DNA of 54,501 bases from Clostridia bacterium BRH_c25 (GCA_001515955.1 LOES01000037.1:1-54501); one strand, 5' to 3'; counted from the stretch's first letter, positions 15,778 through 25,166 are shown. Notes: generated from the letters alone by a model not told the origin. Numbers and translations are program-made.

Positions 15778-17082
15778 ATGTTCACAAGAAAAAGAAGTGT
15801 ATTAAGCCTCATCGTCTGTTTTGTCATGCTTTTCACACTGCTGACAGGATGCAGTCAGAATGCTCCTGCACCTACCCAACCAGCTGCCGCAGAGCCTGAA
15901 AAGGTTGAACCGGTTACTCTTGTCTGGTCTTATTGGGGTGACCCGTGGGAAATTGAAATCAATAAGAAGATTGCAGCAAAATATGAAGAGACACATCAGA
16001 ATATTAAGATCGAACAGCAGTATGCACCTTGGAGCAGCTACTTTGAAAAATTGGAAACCCAATGGGCAGGTGGCACTTCTCCGGATGTAATGTTCCTTAC
16101 AAATGTGCCCTCTTATGCGGAAAAAGGCGTTCTTGCAGACATGGGTACCTTGACAAAAGAAAACAATTACAATATGGATGACTACTACCCGGAATCGTTG
16201 AAGCTCTTTCAGTATGAAGGCAAGCTTTACGGCGTACCAAGAGATAATGATACAAAGGTTCTTTTCTATAACAAGAAATTATTCGATGATGCCAAGCTTC
16301 CTTATCCCGATAAATCCCTTACATGGGATAGCTTGATCACTACGGCATCACAGCTTACAAAAAGGGATGGAACCGGCAGAGCCAGCCAGTACGGCCTCGC
16401 TTTTGACCCGAACACGTGGTTCCTATACATATGGATGAATAATGCGCAATTCCTGGATGACTATGACAAACCTACAAAAGTACTCTTTGAAGATCCGAAA
16501 GCCATTGAAGCACTGCAGAATATGGGAGATCTGATCAATAAGCACAAATGCGCTCCGTCCTATGAATTAATCAAGGATTCCTCGCAGATTTCCCAGATGT
16601 TCATGGCAAACCAGATTGCCATGGTCGTAGGCAACCATGCGTTAATCCCAAGCTTCATCCAAACAAAGGACTTGAGCTGGGATGTTGCCTATCTTCCGAC
16701 AATGAACGGCAATCCCAAGAAGAACATCATGGGTGGCGCAGGCTACACCATGTCTTCAATGTCCAGGCATCCTAAGGAAGCCTATGAATTCTGGGCATAT
16801 GTTACCGGCCCTGAAGCACAAAAAATGTTCGTGGACTCCAAGCTCATCGTTCCTGCAAACAAAGCTGTATTGAACTCTGATGAATTCCTGAAGCAGAGCT
16901 ACAACGCACAGGTATTCGTAGATGAAACAGCCGAAGGACAGAGTTATCCTACAACTTCAAAATTCAGTCAGCTGTGGATGACCTCAAATCAGTATTTCGA
17001 AGGAATATGGACCGGAGAGAAGCGTGCAGACGCGGTGGTTAAAGAAGCAATGCCCGAATTGACAAAAATCATAACAGAGTAA
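15778..17082 (+). CDS. sugar ABC transporter solute-binding lipoprotein (family 1)
   Basis: A 434-residue extracellular binding protein. A Lys/Arg-rich N-terminus, a hydrophobic stretch and the lipobox FTLLTGC mark a lipoprotein. The body resembles MalE/UgpB-type proteins (VTLVWSYWGDPWEIEINKKI, PDVMFLTNVPSYAEKGVLADM, FMANQIAMVVGNHA). It delivers a sugar or sugar derivative to the permeases at 18014-19782. The ATG at 15778, 5 nt after GGAGGGG, is preferred over an upstream GTG that would give a non-signal extension. First gene of the operon; it is followed by an 11-bp-stem hairpin that may stabilise its message. Confidence 0.92.
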   Translation: MFTRKRSVLSLIVCFVMLFTLLTGCSQNAPAPTQPAAAEPEKVEPVTLVWSYWGDPWEIEINKKIAAKYEETHQNIKIEQQYAPWSSYFEKLETQWAGGTSPDVMFLTNVPSYAEKGVLADMGTLTKENNYNMDDYYPESLKLFQYEGKLYGVPRDNDTKVLFYNKKLFDDAKLPYPDKSLTWDSLITTASQLTKRDGTGRASQYGLAFDPNTWFLYIWMNNAQFLDDYDKPTKVLFEDPKAIEALQNMGDLINKHKCAPSYELIKDSSQISQMFMANQIAMVVGNHALIPSFIQTKDLSWDVAYLPTMNGNPKKNIMGGAGYTMSSMSRHPKEAYEFWAYVTGPEAQKMFVDSKLIVPANKAVLNSDEFLKQSYNAQVFVDETAEGQSYPTTSKFSQLWMTSNQYFEGIWTGEKRADAVVKEAMPELTKIITE

Positions 17083-17092
17083 AAACAACTGC

Positions 17093-17123
17093 AGTATGCC
17101 GGGGGCTGATCTCCCGGCATACT
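17093..17123 (+). other. intercistronic hairpin after the binding-protein gene
   Basis: An 11-bp GC-rich stem, AGTATGCCGGG (17093-17103) and CCCGGCATACT (17113-17123), with no T-run. Such stems after the first gene commonly protect the upstream message from 3' decay, keeping binding protein in excess over the permeases. Confidence 0.65.
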
Positions 17124-17145
17124 ACAACATCAGGAGGAATATCCC

Positions 17146-17994
17146 ATGAGGATTTTTGATACGCATATCCATTTTCCGGCAGGCTTTTTTTCAGGCAATG
17201 GATTGGATACAAACACATGCTTCAGAAGCTTGGATGCTTTGGCAGATCAGTGCAGCAAGCTCAATATTGAGAAGGCTTGCTTGATTGGCGGTCCGGGAAT
17301 GCTGAACGACTGGGTACTGAAAGCCATTCACAAATTTCCTGATCTCTTTGTAGGCCTGGCCTACTTGAATGTAGATGAGGAAAAAGCTGAAGCCGTATCC
17401 AGGTACCGTGAGCAAGGCTTTAAAGGCTTGAAATTCATATTACCCCATAAGAATTATGATGATCCATCCTATTACGGCATATATGCCCAAGCCGAAGCAG
17501 AAGGCATGATAAGCCTTTTCCATACGGGAATAATCGGTGGCTCTTTTGACTTTTTAGAAATGTCCGGTCAACCGGATGACAAAATTATTTCAAAATGCAG
17601 AAAAAGTGAGCAGGCAATAAAAACCTTTAAAACCTCATCTCTTTTTATGCAGCCCCTTACCCTGGATACGATATCCATGCAATATCCCGAGCTGAAAATA
17701 ATAGGTGCCCATATGGGTTATGGCTTGTACGATACAGCATGTGCCGTGGCCAGATGGCGGCGAAACGTCTGGTTCGACATCTCCGGAGGTGATGTTGTCC
17801 GGAGGCATATTCTGAAGGGTGCCTATATTAAGCGGGAAATAAATGTCGGGAAGCTGACCTTTGGAACCGACTCAAGCCTGAAGGAAATGGAAAGAGAAGT
17901 CCACGGCTGGCTTACAGCCTTTAAGGACATCGGATTGAGCCCGGAAGAAACCGATGCCATTCTATATGAGAACGCCTCTCATATTTTTAAATAA
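17146..17994 (+). CDS. amidohydrolase-2 family metal-dependent hydrolase
   Basis: A 282-residue TIM-barrel hydrolase. It has the DTHIHF metal motif at the N-terminus, LFHTG and IGAHMG in the middle and FGTDSS with the catalytic Asp near the end (residues about 245-250). The family includes decarboxylases, lactonases and amide hydrolases. Its place inside a sugar ABC operon, between the binding protein and the permeases, is unusual. It might open a lactone or remove a substituent from the imported glycoside. Length is at the short end for the family but nothing appears missing. AGGAGGA lies 7 nt before the ATG. Confidence 0.78.
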   Translation: MRIFDTHIHFPAGFFSGNGLDTNTCFRSLDALADQCSKLNIEKACLIGGPGMLNDWVLKAIHKFPDLFVGLAYLNVDEEKAEAVSRYREQGFKGLKFILPHKNYDDPSYYGIYAQAEAEGMISLFHTGIIGGSFDFLEMSGQPDDKIISKCRKSEQAIKTFKTSSLFMQPLTLDTISMQYPELKIIGAHMGYGLYDTACAVARWRRNVWFDISGGDVVRRHILKGAYIKREINVGKLTFGTDSSLKEMEREVHGWLTAFKDIGLSPEETDAILYENASHIFK

Positions 17995-18013
17995 TTTAAA
18001 ATAGGAGATCGCT

Positions 18014-18904
18014 ATGTTGAGAAAAAGCACATTAGCCAAAAAACAGCACAGGGCTGCCTTACTTTTTCTTATGCCGCATTTTATCGGCTTTTTCGTTTTT
18101 GTTATTTTAAGTATCGCAGCAACCTTTGTCATCAGTTTTTATGACTGGAACATGATTAATCCGGCCAAATTTGTCGGTGCAGATAATTATGTCAAGCTTT
18201 TTACAAATGATTCCATCGCTGTAAAAACAGGCATCAATACACTGGTCTATACCTTCTTCACAGTTATTTTCATCGTTGCCTTTTCACTGCTGGCTGCATT
18301 GGGCTTGAGCAAGGATATAAAAGGAACCGTTTTCTTCCGGACCGTCTATTTCCTGCCTGCAGTTGCCTCTTTGGTGGCGGTTTCCCTTGTCTGGCTGTTC
18401 ATTTATAATACAGACCACGGCCTTCTCAACCATGTATTGCGCTTTATCGGCATTGTACATCCTCCGGCCTGGCTTTCCAGCAGTAAATGGTCATTGTCCG
18501 CTGTTATTATAATGAGTGTCTGGGGACAAATCGGCTTTTTTATGATTATTTTTATAGCCGGCCTGAAGAATATACCAAGAGAACTATATGAAGCTGCCCG
18601 GATCGACGGAGCAAACTCATGGCAGTCCTTCTGGAGAATTACACTTCCCCTGCTCAGTCCGACTACTTTTTTTGTTGTCATCATGTGCATCATCAATTCC
18701 TTCCAGGTATTCGAGCAGGCTTTTATCATGACACAGGGGGGGCCCAATTTCAGTACGACAACAGCCGTCTTATACATATACAATACCGGCTTTAAGTTTC
18801 ACAAAATGGGCTATGCAAGTTCCATCGGATGGGTATTATTCCTTTGCATTTTTGTCGTAACACTGATTCAAATGCGGCTCCAAAAGAAATGGGTCCACTA
18901 TTAA
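18014..18904 (+). CDS. sugar ABC transporter permease, MalF type
   Basis: A 296-residue inner-membrane protein with six predicted membrane segments. It carries the EAA loop ELYEAARIDGANSWQSFWRI (residues about 193-212), which docks the ATPase. It pairs with the MalG-type permease 38 bp downstream. No ATPase gene is in the operon, so a shared MsmK-like ATPase elsewhere is expected, as is common in Firmicutes. Confidence 0.93.
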   Translation: MLRKSTLAKKQHRAALLFLMPHFIGFFVFVILSIAATFVISFYDWNMINPAKFVGADNYVKLFTNDSIAVKTGINTLVYTFFTVIFIVAFSLLAALGLSKDIKGTVFFRTVYFLPAVASLVAVSLVWLFIYNTDHGLLNHVLRFIGIVHPPAWLSSSKWSLSAVIIMSVWGQIGFFMIIFIAGLKNIPRELYEAARIDGANSWQSFWRITLPLLSPTTFFVVIMCIINSFQVFEQAFIMTQGGPNFSTTTAVLYIYNTGFKFHKMGYASSIGWVLFLCIFVVTLIQMRLQKKWVHY

Positions 18905-18942
18905 CAATCTGAAGAATAAGAAGAAATGAGTGATGCTTTATC

Positions 18943-19782
18943 ATGAAGAAAGTGAAATGGAATACAGCCTTGTCAAAATCCTATATAACCATACTGCTGA
19001 CCTTGGGCGGCATTATTATGATAACGCCTTTTATCTGGATGCTTCTGACTTCCTTCAAATCTCTTGAAGAGACCTTCTCTCTGGATTTGAAGTTTCTTCC
19101 GGAGCATTTCATAGTGGAGAATTATGCAAAGGTATGGGAGGTTCTTCCCTTCGGAAGCTTCTTCCTCAACAGCATTATTGTATCTGTCTGTGTTGTCATC
19201 GGCCAGCTGTTCTTATGCTCTCTTGCGGCTTATGCCTTTGCCAGACTGGATTTCCCCGGTAGGGATGCGCTGTTCCTTTTATACCTGGCGGCACTTATGA
19301 TTCCGTCCCAGGTAACCCTGGTCCCCAATTATCTGATTATAAAACAGCTGCATCTGGTGGATAAACTGGGCGGGGTTATTCTCCCACAGTTATTCAGCGT
19401 CTTCGGTACCTTTCTGCTCCGGCAGTTCTTCCTGACTATACCCAAGGAATTGGAGGAAGCTGCGGTGATTGACGGATGCGGCTTTTTCAGGACATATCTG
19501 ACAATCATTCTTCCTATGGCGAAGCCCGCCATGACTACCCTGGGGCTTTTCGGCTTCATGTTTTCATGGAACAATTTTCTCTGGCCCCTGATAGTGTTGA
19601 ACTCAACAAGCAAATATACCGTCCCCCTCGGACTGCTGAGCTTTCAAGGGCAGTTCACGACAAACTGGCCTATTATGATGGCTGCAGCTTGTCAGGCCAT
19701 GATTCCGATTGTTCTCATATTTTTATTCGCACAGAAATATTTTGTTGAAGGCATATCCATGACCGGCATGGGTGGGAGATAG
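18943..19782 (+). CDS. sugar ABC transporter permease, MalG type
   Basis: A 279-residue inner-membrane protein with six membrane segments and an EAA loop (ELEEAAVIDGCGFFRTYLTI, residues about 169-188). It is the second permease half of the importer. The ribosome site is weak. It is followed 17 bp later by the GH4 gene, indicating one transcript. Confidence 0.93.
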   Translation: MKKVKWNTALSKSYITILLTLGGIIMITPFIWMLLTSFKSLEETFSLDLKFLPEHFIVENYAKVWEVLPFGSFFLNSIIVSVCVVIGQLFLCSLAAYAFARLDFPGRDALFLLYLAALMIPSQVTLVPNYLIIKQLHLVDKLGGVILPQLFSVFGTFLLRQFFLTIPKELEEAAVIDGCGFFRTYLTIILPMAKPAMTTLGLFGFMFSWNNFLWPLIVLNSTSKYTVPLGLLSFQGQFTTNWPIMMAAACQAMIPIVLIFLFAQKYFVEGISMTGMGGR

Positions 19783-19799
19783 GAAAGGAAGGTGTTTTC

Positions 19800-21152
19800 A
19801 TGAAGCTTGCTTTAATAGGCGGAGGAGGAGTCAGATCGGTATACTTTGTAAAGTCCCTGTTGAAAAGAAATGAAAAAATCGGTCTGACGGAATTGACTCT
19901 GATGGATAATGACAAGGAGAAGCTTGAAATCTACGGGAATCTATGCAGAGAAGCTGCAAAACAAATGGGTTCACCGATAAAAATAAATTTAACGGCAAAT
20001 ATTGAAGAAACGGTAGACAAGGCCTCTTATATCGTGACAACAATACGGGTGGGCAAGGAGCATTCAAGAGTTTTGGATGAACGTACTGCCTTGAAGCATA
20101 ATGTGCTTGGTCAGGAGACTACCGGCCCCGGGGGTTTTTCCATGGCACTGAGAACGATACCTGTACTTTTGGATTACTGCAGGATCATAAAAGAAAGAAA
20201 TCCTGAAGCATGGATATTTAACTTTTCAAATCCCTCAGGCCTGGTAACTGAAGCACTTCGGGCAAATAGCTTTGACCGGGTCATCGGAATATGCGATTCT
20301 CCCAATGATACAAAGCTTCAGCTTGCAGCCGCCTTGAATATCGATCATACCAAGCTGGACACACAATTCTACGGGCTAAATCATCTTTCCTGGATGAATA
20401 AAGCGATATTTAACGGTATTGATATACTTCCGGATATCATTCACAACAGGGAGCTTTTAAGCAAGGTAAAGGCACTCTGTGTATTCGACCCGGGATTGAT
20501 CGAATTATTGGAGGTAATACCCAATGAGTATTTGTATTACTACTACCATAGGGAAAAGGCCTTGGAAAACATAACTTCATCACAATTTACCAGAGGAGAA
20601 GCCATTGAGAAGATCAACAGCGACATGCTGGAAGCTCTGAAAAAAACAGACATTGATAAAAATCCCCGGGAAGCCTTGGATGTGTATTACCGGTTCAGCA
20701 GTAAAAGAATGAACAGTTATATGAATATTGAGACTGCAGATACGCAGGAAAACCAAACCGTCACGGAAGAGACGGACGGCTATGCAGGTGTTGCCCTTGA
20801 TTTTATTGAAGCCCTGCAGGGTGGTGAAAAAAAGAACCTGGTACTATCCGTTCCCAATGAAGGACACATATACGGTATGGATTATAACGATGTCGTCGAA
20901 ATTACTTGTGAAGTATCAAAGGACGGAATCCGTCCCTTCGAAATCGGAAGCATACCGGAAGCCATGCTGCTTCTGATGAAGCAAGTCAAGCTGTATGAGA
21001 AGCTGACCATTTCCGCTATTATAAACAGGTCCCGGAGGGATGCTTATAAAGCATTGACCGTTCATCCATTGGTATGTTCCTATTCCTTGGCCAAGGAACT
21101 GGTTGATGCGTACCTTGAAATCAACAAAGATTATGTCGGTATCTGGAAGTAG
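19800..21152 (+). CDS. GH4 family NAD-dependent glycosidase
   Basis: A 450-residue glycoside hydrolase family 4 protein. An N-terminal NAD site (LALIGGGGVRSVYF) is followed by the family block ALKHNVLGQETTGPGGF, a metal-site Cys in GICDSP and His in GLNHLSW. GH4 enzymes cleave glycosides by an NAD- and Mn-dependent redox-elimination route. The Cys motif CDSP is nearer to the phospho-glycosidase types (CDMP, CNVP) than to the alpha-galactosidase or alpha-glucuronidase types (CHS, CHG). Phospho-glycosidases normally follow a PTS, but here uptake is by ABC, so the substrate may be phosphorylated inside by the PfkB kinase or be unphosphorylated. Confidence 0.88.
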   Translation: MKLALIGGGGVRSVYFVKSLLKRNEKIGLTELTLMDNDKEKLEIYGNLCREAAKQMGSPIKINLTANIEETVDKASYIVTTIRVGKEHSRVLDERTALKHNVLGQETTGPGGFSMALRTIPVLLDYCRIIKERNPEAWIFNFSNPSGLVTEALRANSFDRVIGICDSPNDTKLQLAAALNIDHTKLDTQFYGLNHLSWMNKAIFNGIDILPDIIHNRELLSKVKALCVFDPGLIELLEVIPNEYLYYYYHREKALENITSSQFTRGEAIEKINSDMLEALKKTDIDKNPREALDVYYRFSSKRMNSYMNIETADTQENQTVTEETDGYAGVALDFIEALQGGEKKNLVLSVPNEGHIYGMDYNDVVEITCEVSKDGIRPFEIGSIPEAMLLLMKQVKLYEKLTISAIINRSRRDAYKALTVHPLVCSYSLAKELVDAYLEINKDYVGIWK

Positions 21153-21163
21153 GAGGGAGTGCA

Positions 21164-22162
21164 GTGAAATACACTATCAAGGATGTTGCCCGCAAATGCG
21201 GCGTTTCCATAGCCACCGTGTCCCGGGTATTGAATGGCAGCAAGCCGGTGAGCAAGGAGCTTGCCGAGAAAGTGATGAAAGCGGTTAACGAAGCACACTA
21301 CAAGCCGAATTCCATTGCCCGGAGCCTTATTCTGAAAAAAACCAATCTGTTGGGCGTGGTCATCCCCAATGTCTCACAGCCCTTTCACGGGCTGGCACTT
21401 TCGGGAATTGAAGAGATTGCATCACAGAATGGTTACAATGTCATCATATGCAATGTCTTTGACAGCCTGGAGAAGGAATTGAAATATTTTAAAATATTGG
21501 AGGAGAAGCAGGTGGACGGCATCATCCTGATGCACGAAAGCACCAGCAGCGAGGTCATCAATTTTATTGAAGAGACCCATATTCCCATTGTTTTAGCCAG
21601 TGTCCTGATAGAAGGAGTCCACTTGCCCTCGGTAAAAATAGATGATTTTAAGGCCTCCTATGATGCAGTCAAATATCTGATTGACAGCGGTCATCGCAAT
21701 ATTGCCATGATATGCGGCAAGGAAATCACTGCAGGGGATTATAGAAGCAAAGGGTATTATAAAGCCCTTACGGATTGCGGACTGCATATAAATCCTCAAT
21801 ATATGAAGGAAGGGAGCTTTACTGTGCGAAGCGGCTATGAAATCATGAAGCAGTTTCTCAAGCTGAAGCCGCTGCCTACAGCTTTGTTTGCAGCAAATGA
21901 TGAAATGGCTATCGGAGCCATAAACTGTATCCTGGACCATGGTCTGAATGTCCCCAGGGATATTTCCGTAGTGGGGTTTGACGGCATTGAATGGTCTTCG
22001 ATATACCGTCCCAGACTGACAACCATTCAACAGCCCATTAAGCGTATCGGTATGGAAGCGGCTAAGCTGCTGGTAAGAATACTAAACAGCGGGAATTGTG
22101 ATATAAGTGATATAACTTTGGATTATCAGCTTATAGTAAGAGAAAGCAGTATGAGTCGATAG
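21164..22162 (+). CDS. LacI family regulator of the sugar ABC operon
   Basis: A 332-residue repressor. It has an N-terminal LacI helix-turn-helix (TIKDVARKCGVSIATVSRVL) with hinge (HYKPNSIARSL), then a periplasmic-binding-protein-like effector domain ending in SVVGFDGIEWSSIYRPRLTT. It starts at a GTG (21164), with AGGAGG 7 nt upstream and no alternative ATG. The gene is inside the operon it probably controls. The dyads at 15455-15468 and 15571-15617 are its likely operators. Confidence 0.93.
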   Translation: MKYTIKDVARKCGVSIATVSRVLNGSKPVSKELAEKVMKAVNEAHYKPNSIARSLILKKTNLLGVVIPNVSQPFHGLALSGIEEIASQNGYNVIICNVFDSLEKELKYFKILEEKQVDGIILMHESTSSEVINFIEETHIPIVLASVLIEGVHLPSVKIDDFKASYDAVKYLIDSGHRNIAMICGKEITAGDYRSKGYYKALTDCGLHINPQYMKEGSFTVRSGYEIMKQFLKLKPLPTALFAANDEMAIGAINCILDHGLNVPRDISVVGFDGIEWSSIYRPRLTTIQQPIKRIGMEAAKLLVRILNSGNCDISDITLDYQLIVRESSMSR

Positions 22163-22190
22163 AAGCAGTTTTATAGATGAGGTGGAACAG

Positions 22191-23111
22191 ATGAAAAAGT
22201 TTGATGTTATTGTTGTGGGAGACGCCAATCCGGATTTGATTTTTACCGGCTTTGACAGGCTTCCGGCTATGGGTCAGGAGATTTTTACAAAGGGCCTGTT
22301 TTTGAATATCGGCGGGGGTGCCGCCTTATGTGCTGCGGGTCTGGCAAAGCTTGGGTTGAAGGTACGGTTGATTGCTGCTGTCGGTAATGATTTTTATGGT
22401 GATTTTATTGTTTCGGAGCTCCAGAAGCTAGGGATTGATACAACATTGATTCTCAGGTCAACAAGAAACAATACCGGACTGACGGTTGCCCTGACAGACA
22501 GTAATGAAAGGGCTTTTATAACCTATAAGGGCGCAAACGGAGAGATACTGCTCGAAGATATCGATCCGGAAATTATCAAGGACGCCCGGCATGTTCATAT
22601 ATTAGGCTATTGCAAAGAGACCCATGGCAACTTTAAAGCATTGGTGGAAAAAGCAAAAGCCTCAGGATTAAGCGTTTCCTTTGATGTGGGCTGGGACTCA
22701 ACCCAGGAGTGGGATAAAAGGATCTTTGAACTGCTGTCCCTGGTAGATATTTTTATGCCCAATGAAATTGAGGCTTTAAGCTATACCATGAGTAAAAGTG
22801 CCGAAGCCGCATTAGAGATATTGTCAAAGTATGTACCCACCGCAGCAATCAAATTAGGCAGCAGGGGAAGCATCGGGAAAAGAAATGGCGTTGTTGCGAG
22901 AAGACCGCCTTTTAAAATAGATACTGTCGATACCACAGGTGCCGGTGACTCCTTCAATGCAGGGTTTATATACAGCTACATAAATAATTTTTCTATTGAT
23001 GACTCCCTTTTATGGGGCAATGCCTGCGGTGCGCTGTCAACAACATCCTTTGGGGGCAATACGGCTTTCCCAAGCTTGAATGAATTGAAAGCTTTTATCG
23101 GAAAAAAATAA
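22191..23111 (+). CDS. PfkB family carbohydrate kinase
   Basis: A 306-residue ribokinase-like sugar kinase. It has the N-terminal GGGAALCAAGLAKLG signature and the C-terminal anion-hole motif DTTGAGDSFNAGF with catalytic Asp. The family phosphorylates furanoses, ketohexoses, 2-keto-3-deoxygluconate or nucleosides, and the exact substrate cannot be read here. As the last gene of an operon containing a GH4 enzyme but no PTS, it may phosphorylate the imported sugar or the aglycone product. The ATG at 22191 with GAGGTGG 5 nt upstream is preferred over the GTG at 22182. A terminator follows. Confidence 0.85.
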   Translation: MKKFDVIVVGDANPDLIFTGFDRLPAMGQEIFTKGLFLNIGGGAALCAAGLAKLGLKVRLIAAVGNDFYGDFIVSELQKLGIDTTLILRSTRNNTGLTVALTDSNERAFITYKGANGEILLEDIDPEIIKDARHVHILGYCKETHGNFKALVEKAKASGLSVSFDVGWDSTQEWDKRIFELLSLVDIFMPNEIEALSYTMSKSAEAALEILSKYVPTAAIKLGSRGSIGKRNGVVARRPPFKIDTVDTTGAGDSFNAGFIYSYINNFSIDDSLLWGNACGALSTTSFGGNTAFPSLNELKAFIGKK

Positions 23112-23115
23112 AATT

Positions 23116-23159
23116 GGAGCAGGCATGTAAGTATATTTAGTCTATTACATATCTGCTCC
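23116..23159 (+). terminator. terminator of the sugar ABC operon
   Basis: Stem GGAGCAG/CTGCTCC plus ATGTAA/TTACAT with a 2-nt internal mismatch and a 14-nt loop, followed by a T-rich TTAGTTTGTCTTTT. It separates the operon from the convergent chromate transporter genes. Confidence 0.7.
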
Positions 23160-23208
23160 TTAGTTTGTCTTTTATATATAATTATGCAGAAGATACCCTG
23201 ACCTTTAA

Positions 23209-23736
23209 TCAGGAAAACAGCATTACTCCCATTATTCCCGACAATGCTACGGCCAGTATCGGGTGAAGCTTGAACTTCAAAAGGGCTGCGAAAATAACTA
23301 TGGCTATTCCAATACTTTTAATATCCAGTAAGGCCACCTTACCTACGGAAAAGACCGAGGATCCGATAAGCACTATTACGGTGGGCCTTATCCCCTTGAA
23401 TAACGCTTTGAGAAGTCTGTTATCCTTGAATTTGAAGAAATACTTGCCTGCCAGAGCAGATAGTATTGTGCATACCAGGATAACACCCAAGGTACCTGCC
23501 AATGAGCCCCAGAAGCCTGCTATCTTATAGCCTGCAAAGGTGGAGGAATTTACAGCTATAGGTCCCGGCGTCATCTCCGCAATTGCGATTATGTCTATGA
23601 ATTCCTGCGGGGTCAGCCACTTATGTATATCTATTATTTCTGTCTGTATAAAGGGTATCATGGCATAACCGCCGCCGAAGGTAAAGGCCCCGATCCTAAG
23701 GAATGTAAGGAATATATCAATTATCAGTTTCAGCAT
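23209..23736 (-). CDS. chromate transporter, single CHR domain (second half)
   Basis: A 175-residue membrane protein with one CHR domain: LRIGAFTFGGGYAMIPFIQ near the N-terminus, and EFIDIIAIAEMTPGPIAVNSSTFAGYK. Short-chain CHR proteins usually occur as pairs that together equal one long ChrA and export chromate or a related anion. The start overlaps the end of the partner gene by 20 nt, implying translational coupling. Confidence 0.88.
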   Translation of the reverse strand: MLKLIIDIFLTFLRIGAFTFGGGYAMIPFIQTEIIDIHKWLTPQEFIDIIAIAEMTPGPIAVNSSTFAGYKIAGFWGSLAGTLGVILVCTILSALAGKYFFKFKDNRLLKALFKGIRPTVIVLIGSSVFSVGKVALLDIKSIGIAIVIFAALLKFKLHPILAVALSGIMGVMLFS

Positions 23737-24289
23737 TGCTTCTACCTCCCCAGTATTCGGTAATAATGCCTATAATTCCTGAAGCTGTGATTATAATAAT
23801 GGGGTGCAGCTTGAATATAAGAAGCACCGTCGCAAGAAGTCCCATAGCTATATTGAACCCGGATATCCCTACCTTCTTACCCAACTTGATGACGGCAAAA
23901 GCCATAAGAGAAGCCACTGCAGGACGTACCCCCCTAAAAATCAGCTCAGTCGCCTTGTACTTTGCAAACTGTGCAAAAAATACTGCTATTACAAGTATTA
24001 TTACAAAGGATGGCAGCACCGCCCCCAACACAGCAGCCAGAACACCGGGAATGCCAAACAACTTGTACCCAAGTATGGATGCGGTATTTACCGCCAGAAC
24101 ACCTGGCAGTGATTGAGCAATTGCTATTATATCAAGAAATTCTTCATCCGATGACCATTTCTTTCTACTGCATATCTCCTCCTGAATAAGAGGAACCATT
24201 GCATAACCCCCACCTATGGTAAAAGCACCTATCTTAAAGAACACCATAAAAAGCTCAAAAAGTTTCCCCACTAAAAATACCTCCAACAA
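23717..24289 (-). CDS. chromate transporter, single CHR domain (first half)
   Basis: A 190-residue membrane protein with one CHR domain (FFKIGAFTIGGGYAMVPLIQ; EFLDIIAIAQSLPGVLAVNTAS). It forms a pair with the overlapping downstream gene. It begins 6 bp after the Lrp-type regulator, so the three genes are one transcript. The natural substrate in an anaerobe need not be chromate. Confidence 0.88.
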   Translation of the reverse strand: MLEVFLVGKLFELFMVFFKIGAFTIGGGYAMVPLIQEEICSRKKWSSDEEFLDIIAIAQSLPGVLAVNTASILGYKLFGIPGVLAAVLGAVLPSFVIILVIAVFFAQFAKYKATELIFRGVRPAVASLMAFAVIKLGKKVGISGFNIAMGLLATVLLIFKLHPIIIITASGIIGIITEYWGGRSNAETDN

Positions 24290-24295
24290 TTTTAA

Positions 24296-24754
24296 TCATA
24301 CTCTGATGCCTTTCCTGGTCTTTATTCTTGATACTATAAGATTACTTTCAATACTAACAATCCCAGGCATCACATATATCTCTTCACGTAAGAATTTTTC
24401 CAGATCATCATTCAATTCCATAACTGCGTGAACATGCAGCTTGGAGGAGCCTGTCATCTGGTAAATATCTGTCACCTGCTCCTTGGCAGCCAATTCAGCT
24501 GCTGTTTGATAGAAGCATTTAGGTTCAACCTCTATATCAAAGAACGCCGATACTGTTCGTCCGACCTTTTGAGGATTTATAATTATACTATACTGCTCTA
24601 TTATGCCTTCCTTTTCCATAGCATCTATACGACTTTTTACTGCGACTCGCGACAAATTTACACTTTTTCCGATATCAATATATGACATTCTTGAATTTTG
24701 AGACAACAACCCCAGTATTTGCTGGTCTATCTCATCCATATTCTTAAATTTCAC
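24296..24754 (-). CDS. Lrp/AsnC family transcriptional regulator
   Basis: A 152-residue regulator. It has an N-terminal helix-turn-helix (MDEIDQQILGLLSQNSRMSY, then IGKSVNLSRVAVKSRIDAME) and a C-terminal ligand-binding domain (about 70-150; DIYQMTGSSKLHVHAVMELND). The frame is open 70 codons further upstream, but that extension is hydrophobic and unlike the family. The GTG at 24754, with AGAGGG about 8 nt before it, gives the usual length. It precedes the chromate transporter pair and probably controls it. Lrp proteins normally sense amino acids, so this pairing is of some interest. Confidence 0.85.
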   Translation of the reverse strand: MKFKNMDEIDQQILGLLSQNSRMSYIDIGKSVNLSRVAVKSRIDAMEKEGIIEQYSIIINPQKVGRTVSAFFDIEVEPKCFYQTAAELAAKEQVTDIYQMTGSSKLHVHAVMELNDDLEKFLREEIYVMPGIVSIESNLIVSRIKTRKGIRV

Positions 24755-25060
24755 CGACACACCCTCTTTCTTATTTGGAATATTTGTGCTGTTTATAAAA
24801 TTATTCATTAGTGTACATAGGGTAACATTTGACTTGCACTTTTTTATTATAACACTTATTATACTAACAATAGTGAAAATACTTGCTTTCATAATGTAGT
24901 TTATTCCAATGAATTTCTTCATTATACTTTCATTATGTAATGATTGTCCAAAATATGAATACATTTGTTAACCCACGGCGCACACAGACCCGCTTCAAAC
25001 CCTTATATTTGTAGGGCTCCGACCGCTATGATGCATCATATTATTTTGCCTGTTCACAGT

Positions 25061-25089
25061 TTGACATTTAGTTATGCTTATGCTACTTT
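25061..25089 (+). promoter_or_regulatory. candidate promoter of the peptide ABC operon
   Basis: TTGACA (25061-25066), a 17-nt spacer and an extended -10 TGCTACTTT (-10 at 25084-25089). It predicts a start near 25096 and a leader of about 240 nt. The region from 24755 to 25060 shows no ORF I would support. Confidence 0.5.
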
Positions 25090-25166
25090 ATTATAAAATA
25101 TCAGTGGAGTATTATTTGTAAAAATTCATTTTTATGCATGTGCAGCATAGTGAAGGATGTCAAACC

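Noticed and set aside
24755..24964. N-terminal extension of the Lrp-type protein
   Set aside because: The extra 70 codons are hydrophobic and unlike Lrp family proteins; a GTG with a good ribosome site gives normal length.
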